From the NCBI GenBank assembly GCA_004194705.1, contig SADC01001341.1:62001-126000 (forward strand): a stretch of DNA of 64,000 nucleotides, read 5' to 3'. Numbering within the stretch: position 1 is the stretch's first letter; every line of letters starts with the position of its first letter. Of the stretch, positions 56,528 to 64,000 are shown one piece after another. The notes beneath the pieces were generated by a model, which did no database searches, had not been told where the DNA came from, and worked only from the letters and a program-made list of their open reading frames with translations. Both the position numbers and the translations under genes were made by a program. The stretch is from Ditylenchus dipsaci. Lineage: Eukaryota > Nematoda > Chromadorea > Rhabditida > Anguinidae.

Positions 56528-57643
56528 ACAGGTGAACCAATTAAAAAACCCCCTGAAATTTGACGGAATTATCATTTTGTTGCCATCATATGTGCCAATC
56601 CTGGCAATGCTTCAACGAATGGTGAAATTAACATTGAAAAACTAATAGAAATTATTGAAAAATAATTAGCACAAAAACCTTAGCCTCTATTTCAAATTGC
56701 CGAATTTTCAGTTTTTGGTAAAGTAACGTGTGGATAAAATTCTCATTGAGTTTTTAATGCTGTCAAAACATTTTAGCTTGATCTTGTACAGCGCTGATCA
56801 AGAGCTACAAAAACCCACTTTACAGAATAACTTTAGAAATTAAATGGAGAGACACAAGCTTTTGAAAAAAAATCGAGAATAACCAAATACCAATTTTCCC
56901 TAATTTGTTTTGGATTTTAGTTATTTTTTCTAGGTGGTTGCTTTTTTCAAAAGACCATATTAGAACACTTAAATTTTCAAAAAAATTCTGTAAAGTGGAT
57001 TTTGTAGCTGTTAAACTGCGCTACAGCATGGAGTTACGATATTAGTACTGCGCTGGAAACTTAAATAAGAATTTCAACCAGCGCAAGAAATGAAAAATTG
57101 TCTTTACATTTTGAAATGACTTCACGAGTGTTAGGAACCAAATGCTAACTTTTTAAAACAATACAAGCAAGGTTTATACACCAGAACTATAAAACCATGT
57201 GTTTAGAATATTATTAAGAGAAAAAAAATTAACATTAAAAATTACCCTATAAACCCAGTTATTTCAACAAAAACTTGCCACCGATTTTTCAACTTTAAAA
57301 AAAAAATTTTAGACTTTTAATTGTAAAATTTCTAATTAGCAAAGTTTTTAATAAAAAATGTATTCTATAAACTCATTATATCTTAAAATAAGTTTTTTTT
57401 CAGTAAACTCTTTTTGAAAAATGAAGGATATCGTAAAAAGTCTAAAAAAAGTTTTTGAAAAAGTTGAAAAAATCGGTGGCCCCGATTTTAGGCTCGAAAA
57501 TTTCGAAGGCTCGACAACCATAAACGTTAATATACCATTCATTAGAGCAATGTTAGGCCTACAAAATGACATATCATTAGCAAGAAAGTGGTCTTACGCG
57601 CCGTCAAATTTCAGGGGTTTTTTTTATTGGTTCACCCTGTACA
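56528..57643. mobile_element. 1.1-kb element with ACAGGTGAACCAATT inverted ends
   Basis: The left end TACAGGTGAACCAATTAAAA and right end TTTTATTGGTTCACCCTGTA match over about 40 bp including CCCCTGAAATTTGACGG. The length is that of a mariner element and the CAGGGTG-like tip is typical of mariner ends, but no transposase frame survives inside. A partial end occurs at 8,188. Confidence 0.78.
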
Positions 57644-57649
57644 AAAGTG

Positions 57650-58185
57650 CTCCTTTCAAAACAAGCTGCTGGAATAAAACTTGCGAATAATTTGATAAAG
57701 ACGAGCATAATATGTTTTTTTGTTCATCATCAACGCACATTGCTGAGCACACAAATGGATACCCTTGCCCTAACATATTGTTCTTCCTTGTGTCCATTCA
57801 TAGCAAGAGGACCTTTTAGGTGGTGGTCATTTACATTTGGCTCAAGAGCCCACTACCTACCTTCCTTTTGATTAGGAGCAGAGGGCAGGCACCCCATTCA
57901 TAGGTCCTTTTTGAAGGCTCTGAAGGCAAAGGTTGATTTGCATAGGCCACCACCGCCACCACACTATGCAAGCTGGGCGGATCAACTGTGGCTGGGTGGA
58001 CACTAACACTTGTATAGTGATTTGATTGACTGAGTGCATTAGGCTTGTATCATTATTTAAATTGTGGTGGTTGTGCTGGTCATTCGATTCCGTTTGAGTG
58101 CCCTTTTGGAGTGATCCTCTCCATGACTATTTTTACCAGCACTAAAGTGGATTTAAAATGATAGGCCGATTTTTTTTTGAAAGTG
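57650..58185. other. Unique, moderately GC DNA, no gene seen
   Basis: Non-repetitive text of more balanced composition (for example GGCCACCACCGCCACCACAC) with no open frame bounded by splice sites. Could be regulatory or an unrecognised exon. Confidence 0.35.
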
Positions 58186-58189
58186 ACCA

Positions 58190-58625
58190 ATATTTTTGGA
58201 GTTTGCATGCTCATTAAAGCTCCGTTTCCAATGTCTGAGAGTAAATATGATGTTTTTTTTAAAGTGGGAAGGGCTGTAAACTTTTTTTCATAATTTTTTT
58301 TCTGTTGGTGTCATTTCGTAGCTAAGATTCAGTGCTACCCAATAAAAAAATTTCCAGCTACAAATCTCTGAAAAAGCTTCGACAAAAAGGCGTTTACTCT
58401 CACTCTGCCTTTCAGTGATTAGAGTGAATGGCAGAGTGAAAGGCAGAAATCGCAGAAATCGCATTTTTATCAGAACTTTTCAAAGATTTGTGGCTGGGAA
58501 ATTTTTTTATTGGTTAGACCTGAATCTTAGCTACAAAGTGTGACCAAAAAAACACAAAGTTTATTGACGAAAAAAAATTACAGCCCTTCCTGCGTTAAAA
58601 CATGAGATTTACTCTCAGTCATTGG
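58190..58625. repeat. GTAGCTAAGATTCAG foldback (copy 3)
   Basis: CCAATGTCTGAGAGTAAAT pairs with ATTTACTCTCAGTCATTGG. Inner TTCGTAGCTAAGATTCAG pairs with CTGAATCTTAGCTACAAA. The centre TCTGCCTTTCAGTGATTAGA is tandemly mirrored. Confidence 0.85.
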
Positions 58626-59210
58626 ATACAAGGCTTGAAGTTGTTGAGTTTTGATTTAATGATCGTACTGTTTTGCATAGTATTAAGGTTACCATGTTGG
58701 TATTTTTGAAATTGCTGTATTTTTAGGATTTTCAACAAAATATTGCTCCATAACGGCATTTAAAAAACTACATTTTAAGTCAATTTATCTATTTTGGGTA
58801 GGGACTATATAAAAGAAAATACGGTATGCGAAAATCCCAATAAGGAATAAATTTATGAGTCATTACTTTTTTAGTGTATAAGTATTCCAAAATAATTAGG
58901 AGGCTAAATTGTGAGTCAATTAACAAGAATAAAAGTAGGCAGTATTGCCAGGGTGCATTTTCATATTATATTTAGTATAAAGATAGTTTTACTTAAAAAA
59001 AATACTTACTGCTTGATAGTCTACTTATATCAATAAACAAAAAATGAATTAGGTTAGGGGGGGGGTCAGTAGGGCTATATCCCGGCTAGCCCCACGGGGT
59101 ACGCTAATGACTGTGGAAGTCGGTAATCGGTTGGTGTGCTGATTTGAATCTCGACTGTGTCGTTTTTTTGGATTTTAAAATTAAAAAATGTATTTTATAT
59201 GCACAGTTTC
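58626..59210. other. No gene seen; tRNA-like minor motif
   Basis: AT-rich spacer ending with a B-box-like GATTTGAATCTCGACTGTG near 59,145 preceded by a CGGTAATCGG stretch. No hairpin of note. Confidence 0.35.
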
Positions 59211-59214
59211 ACGC

Positions 59215-59560
59215 CAAAATTTCGGCGCCGGGCGCCGACACCGGTCCATCGAAAAATCGAAAAAATCAGTCGTCGCCAGCGCTGACTGTGAAAATTTTCG
59301 GCGCCAGCGCAATGTTTGGGTAAAATTTTAATGGCGCCTGACCGGTGCCGGCGCCAGCAATGGCGCCGGCAATAAAAATAAAGTTTTTTTCAAAAAAAAC
59401 TTGTAATATTTTCTCAATAAACGACTAAATTAGCTGATAAATGGTATAAAAGTAAATAAAATTTGTGTTTTGAGCAAAATATTAAACATTTTTTTTCATG
59501 ATATATACTCACTGCGAAAAAAAATTTTTTTTGAAACGGCGCCGGCGCCCATGCTACTAT
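59215..59560. repeat. Second GGCGCC-dense island
   Basis: GGCGCCGGGCGCCGACACCGG and at least eight more GGCGCC sites within 340 bp, matching the blocks at 15.4-16.0 kb. No flanking long arms as at 15.3 kb. Confidence 0.75.
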
Positions 59561-61061
59561 GCTAATAAGTATTTTTTTCGATGTCGTTTTAGAGGAGGTG
59601 TCTGCCAAGCACCTGATTTCTTAGCACTTGGATGATTCTAGCCCAAGCGCTGATTTTGGACGATTTCGAACTGCTAGCCTTCTTTTATGGTCATATTTTG
59701 TTGACGACATATTCATGAGTACAAACAACAGTTTTGTACGTATGCCGTGGTAGACATAATCAGATATTGTTGCCAAACTTCCGATTGTGTTGTTGTGAGT
59801 GAGGGATGGAATAGGGTAGTGATGGACAGCTAGATTGACCAGTGGCAGAGAGACACCCTCCTCTGCCCACATTCATCATCCCCCACTTTTGACCAAATCA
59901 ACAAATGGGGGAGGCTGAGCAGCGAAAAAGAAAGCTGGCTGCCAGCCCTGCCCCCACTTTCACTTTTCTATTATCGTTTGTTCAATTTGTCTGTTCTCTC
60001 TATCTTCCAACCCCAAAAAGCTTCTGTTGCAGCCAAAAAATGTGCATTTTTTTATTTTGCCTACTAAATAATATTATTATTGAAAATTGAAATTTGTCAA
60101 ATGAAATTCTTTATTTTTAACTGCAGACAAATTAAAGCTAACTAGGACAACCATGATTAATTTTTTCTTGTTCTCCCAAAGGTGCTGCGGTTTGCATTTT
60201 TGAAAAATCTGCTCTATCTATAGTCAAACCTCGATTTAGTGGCCCCTACCTCGAGTTCGTTCCCCAGCTGGGTCCGTTGTTTGAAACTGCTGGTTTGAAA
60301 GTTCCTTTTCAATTTTTTTATATTAGAGGGTCCCCATATAACACGCCTCAAACTTTTTTCGACTTTTGCCCTTTTAACGAACACATATATAGTCAAATAA
60401 CCTCCAGTTGTAATTTCTGCAGCTAATTTTTAATTCATTTTCTTTTCAATATACTACTCCCCTTGTTTTGACCCACCAAAAAAGTGGTGTGTCTACCACC
60501 ACCATCACCATTAAACCCTGCTTAATTACCCACTCCCGCCAAAAAACAAAGGAGAGATGGATCAACTGTCTCCCAACCACCACTCAAGCACTTGCCAGCT
60601 AAGCCAATTGCTTTTACTGCGTAATCCTGGCTGGCCCAGCCGTTCGTTTTTTGTTGTGTTCAACCCCCACATGCACTAACACATATTTTTTGTCTTCTTC
60701 TTCTTGATGTGTTCCTTAGACCTTCCAACAAATCTTTGTTCTCTCTCATTCCCCTGTCTGGCGGAGGGGAGAGGGGTTTAAAAACGGGCAGAGCAATGAA
60801 CTGAATGAATTCCAATTGTGTTGGGAAATGGAGCTGGGATTAAACTAATTTCCACCGACTTTCCTTTTCTGGCCTGCCCTTTCCTGACTATTGTCCTGGT
60901 GGTTGCGCTTCCTATGCCCTAAATGTTGGCCTATTATTGTATGGCTCTTCAAGACCAACAATCAGATTGAGCAAACATATAAAACGTTTGCAGAAAATAT
61001 TTTTTATTTCTGACTTCTGGAGGGTTAGACATGTTTTTTCACGTTGCCTATATTTTTGGTC

Positions 61062-61214
61062 ATTCCGAGTCAAAATGACCACCTACTCAATTTGACTCAG
61101 AAAAAGACTTCATGAGATAGCTGTAGAATTTCGTGTGTAATATCCTAGAAATTCTACAGTTATCTCATTGGGTCTCATTCTGAGCCTGATTGAGTGGGTA
61201 GTCATTTTGGCTCC
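61062..61214. repeat. GAATTTCTAGGATAT hairpin
   Basis: GTCAAAATGACCACCTACTC pairs with GAGTGGGTAGTCATTTTGGC; inner GAGATAGCTGTAGAATTTC pairs with GAAATTCTACAGTTATCTC. Confidence 0.88.
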
Positions 61215-61394
61215 ATAAACGACTAAATACAGTCAACGAGAAAAACAAATCAGAAATTATTTTTTTGGTGTTGTCTTATATTTTGATTCTTGAAAATTCT
61301 GAAATCGCCATCTACTGGAGTCGCTGGCGTAAAATCGAGAGTTGACTGTATATAATGTATGCATCAGCTCAAATTTTTGTGCTACCGACTAACT

Positions 61395-61995
61395 ACTGTT
61401 TGACGCTACTGGAATATATAAATTACCTCCCACCCCCTAATAATTTTGAAAGGTACCTAAAATCACCATTTTTTATATTTTTTGGAAAAAGCTGATATTA
61501 GTACAGTAAATCCCGATTTAACGGCCCCCACCTCAAGTTCGTCCCCGCCTAGAGAACGACACTTTTTTACCCTGATTTTTGAATTGTTTTGCGAGTTGTC
61601 TTCGACTAGTTCAGTCCCAAATATCGTATGGATTTCGATTTTGTCTATCTTTTATTTTAAATTAGAGGGCCGTTAAATTGAGTACCCGCGGAACTTTTCG
61701 GCAAAATTGTTTTTATTTGAAAAAAAATCGGCAAAATATAAATCCTAACGATATTTCGGACTGGAGTAGCCGAAGAAAACTCGCAAAACAATTTAAAAAT
61801 CAGGGAAAAAAGTGTCGGACCCCAGGCGGGAACGAACCTGAGGTGGGGGCCGCTAAATCGGGGTTGGCTCAGCCAACTTGGCTGTGATGGCCAGGACTGA
61901 GCCTAAGACCAACGGGCCTCAGCCTAAATTCTTCGGGAATGGGGGTATATTCTAGTCGCGTTAGGGGGGAGGGTTATATCCCAGTAGCGCCAACT
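61395..61995. mobile_element. GACGCTACTGGAATATA element with nested CAGTAAATCCCG foldback
   Basis: Outer arms CGCTACTGGAATATA and TATATCCCAGTAGCGCC. Nested 61,502-61,872 runs from TACAGTAAATCCCGATTTAA to CGCTAAATCGGGGTTGGCT, with the conserved second box CAAGTTCGTCCCCGCCTAG and its inverted match. Confidence 0.85.
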
Positions 61996-63789
61996 TTTTC
62001 TAATCTAAAAACACTAAAATGCGGTTTAAATACCCCTACAGTCAACAAATTGTTGTATTTGCATAAACAAGGAGGAGGTGATGATGAACTTTAACTTAAC
62101 CTTCCTTGCCCTTCTCAGCGGGTGGTGCTCATCTTGTAGGGGTGTGCGCTCAAGTTAGTCGCCTCCTTTCCCCAATTAATTACCGAGAAGCACCGGCAGC
62201 AGCAGAGACCTTCCCCGTTTGTGGTGTTGTCTGGTGGGGTATATCTCTGTTTCACCACCACCCCCACTTCCTAAGCCCAACTGATTTACTTTCCTCCTTT
62301 GTTCTTTTACTTCGCTTAAATTAATTGTGTGCGCTGGCAGAAGTGTGGGTGGTGTTTTGCAAGTAGTGATCTGCTTCTTCTACTAGATTGGATTAAACTG
62401 TTTTTTGGGTGTTGTAGGAGCCAGGGTCTTTCAAGGAGAGCCAGCCTTATTGCTAGCACTACTATTCCAATTGATCTATTCACAAAAGGAGAACTACTAC
62501 TTTTTGTATTGCTACTACTACCAAAACCACTAGCAAGCAATCTCCGCCTTTATTAATATTTTCAATTGAGTGATTTGGGGCAAGATGCTGATGCTGCTGA
62601 AAAAACCACTTCCGTGATCTTATTCAGATAGTTGGTAGGTCACTTTTTTGGTTGTTGATCTCAAAATTGTCTTATTATCTTGTAAAACAGCCAGCCACTT
62701 CATTAGTCAGATGTAGTAGTCCCATAATTTTTTCTCTGATAAAACCAATGTGGACCTATTTTACAACCCCTCAAATAAATTGTGGACAAGCTGCTGTTTT
62801 GGCATTTTTCAAAATCACCCTTGTCTCTCTGCTGTCTTTTTTTTTCATTTGGACCAAAACAGCTTGGTACCCGGTTTGGAAAATTTAGAAAAATCACTTT
62901 GAATTTTTTTTATTTGAATGTATAGAATTGCTAAAAAAAATCCAAAAATAATTTAGTGTAAAATCGACACAGTTGACTTTCAAACTCATACAGTTAACTA
63001 TGAAAATCATTTCTGCATAAACCAACTATTTGATTAACTGTACTTTTTATCTTAATCCCCCCTGAAAAGCTATGCTGTTTAGCAATTTTCGGAAATCAGC
63101 CATTTCTTTTTTTATCATATCGACCAAAACTGCTTGGTCTAAATACTAGCTGATTATTTAAAACCTTTGAAAAAAGGCACTTTGATCAATTTATTATGCG
63201 AATGCATGGAATTGCTAAAAAAAAGTAGCCAGATAAGTTAGTCTAAAACACACACAGTTGACTTTCAAGCTCACACAGTTAACTAGAAAATTTACAGCTG
63301 TATGAATTAACTATTTGATTAACTGTATTTTTTTCTTGATCTCCCTGAAAGGCTAAAGTGCGGCTCATCAAAGCTGACTAATTTTTTTCTGCTGTTTTTT
63401 CTTGGTGGCATTGTCTTTGGCTGGCTGCTGGAGAGAGGGGCACATATTGTTGATGGTGTTGGTGGTGGGGAAGGGGAATTGATTTTATTTAAATTCCCAG
63501 ACCGATCCCCTTTATTGCTCGTTCCCTTCAAGCATTTTTTCTCGGCTGCTGCTGCTCTTGCCCTTTGTCCCATCGATTTTCCAAGTCCAAATTACAGTTT
63601 TGTGTGAGCATACTTTTTTATTTTAAGTTTTTGCAATTAACTGTAATTTTTCAACAAAAGTAAAAATTCTACAGTCAGCGATTTTACAGTCAACCAAAAT
63701 CCTACGCTTGACTATTTTACAGTTAACCAAACTTCTACAGTCAACCATTTTTCAGTCAACCAGCTTTAACCTATTTTTAGGTAAAAATT

Positions 63790-64000
63790 ATGGATAATGA
63801 GGATGGTGCGAGCACATCCTGGGCTGCTCCTGACCACGGCAAAACAACGACCAGCCAGTTCAGGCGCAACAACCACTACATTCACCCAACATCAGCATCA
63901 GCAGAGGAGTGCGACCAGCTGTGCCAGGATGAGAACTATCAAAACCACACATCAACAACCAGTCCAACAAGAATTGTTATAGTGCTGACAGTAACTTCAG
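63790..64000 (+). CDS. First coding exon of an unknown gene (partial)
   Basis: An acceptor ACCTATTTTTAG ends at 63,780 and an ATG follows at 63,790. The frame is open to the window edge with normal coding composition (MDNEDGASTSWAAPDHGKTT; TSASAEECDQLCQDENYQNH). It is Ser/Thr/His/Asn-rich and likely disordered, as in the N-termini of regulatory proteins. A donor-like ACA|GTAACT lies near 63,988, so the exon may end there. I do not recognise it. The 4 kb of unusual upstream DNA suggests a tightly controlled gene, which is inference. Confidence 0.5.
   Translation, partial: MDNEDGASTSWAAPDHGKTTTSQFRRNNHYIHPTSASAEECDQLCQDENYQNHTSTTSPTRIVIVLTVTS

Larger units (their letters stand above)
59621..63780. 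promoter_or_regulatory. Foldback-poor region upstream of the last gene
   Basis: About 4.1 kb with only a few hairpins (61,062-61,214; 61,395-61,995). It is pyrimidine-rich with CTTCTTCTTCTT and CTACTACT tracts and paired TACAGTTAACT motifs at 62,980-63,060 and 63,250-63,330, then a CAGTCAACCA cluster at 63,670-63,770. It leads to an acceptor and start codon at 63,780-63,790, so it is either the upstream control region or a large first intron of that gene. Confidence 0.4.

Noticed and set aside
57421..57690. Plus-strand frame starting MKDIVKSLKKVF
   Set aside because: It runs through a GAGCCGAAGGCTCG-type repeat fragment and the right terminal repeat of the 1.1-kb element.
59621..59872. 84-codon minus-strand frame from ATG 59,872
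   Set aside because: The text is not obviously repetitive, but there is no acceptor, partner exon or recognisable domain. Chance is likely enough to leave it out.

Overview
This window looks like nuclear DNA of a metazoan, most likely a nematode. It is AT-rich. Its introns are about 45-60 nt and end in TTTTCAG-like acceptors, and several ATGs sit a few bases after such an acceptor, as expected for spliced-leader trans-splicing. Interstitial runs related to TTAGGC, the nematode telomere unit, recur. Species cannot be named from sequence alone. There is no bacterial gene organisation, rRNA or CRISPR array.

Recognisable genes: an ATF4-like bZIP factor (+, 2.0-5.1 kb); an unrecognised secreted protein (-, 10.6-6.5 kb); the lysosomal small GTPase ARL8 (-, 19.0-13.5 kb, 8 exons including a 16-nt microexon); a UDP-glucuronosyltransferase-like gene (-, 31.5-20.8 kb, 10 exons); a cytosolic HSC70/HSP70 (+, 43.3-45.9 kb, 10 exons); a small THAP-like zinc-finger protein (+, 47.5-47.8 kb); mitochondrial acyl carrier protein and ribosomal protein eL36 (both -, 51.4-52.8 kb, about 440 bp apart, possibly one operon); and the first coding exon of a gene leaving the window (+, from 63.79 kb). 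Several weaker exon candidates are listed at low confidence.

Most of the rest, including introns, is foldback DNA: dozens of inverted-repeat elements of 80-1100 bp, often nested, with no transposase gene. Families seen by eye: (a) TA-flanked CAGTCGA...TCGATATA ends (Tc1/mariner or pogo-like), often with a shared second box; (b) TACCGTATTTNCTCT ends; (c) hairpins starting TTAAAGGRCCAT; (d) hairpins whose arms are tRNA-like sequences; (e) large palindromes carrying a GC-rich hairpin core; (f) GGCGCC- or GGCCCGGGCC-rich islands; (g) CGGCTACCGGACAATTT ends; (h) CCAAAGAGTATGA ends. Most of the ARL8 and UGT locus length is such insertions.

Every deeply conserved gene here needs one or two single-base corrections, nearly all in short homopolymers, to read through. 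Exon lengths otherwise add up to the usual protein sizes (HSP70 638 aa, ARL8 185 aa, eL36 105 aa). The simplest reading is uncorrected homopolymer errors in a long-read assembly, not a cluster of pseudogenes. From about 59.6 to 63.8 kb foldback density drops and the DNA becomes pyrimidine- and microsatellite-rich, leading into the ATG at 63,790; this is a good candidate upstream regulatory or 5' intron region.
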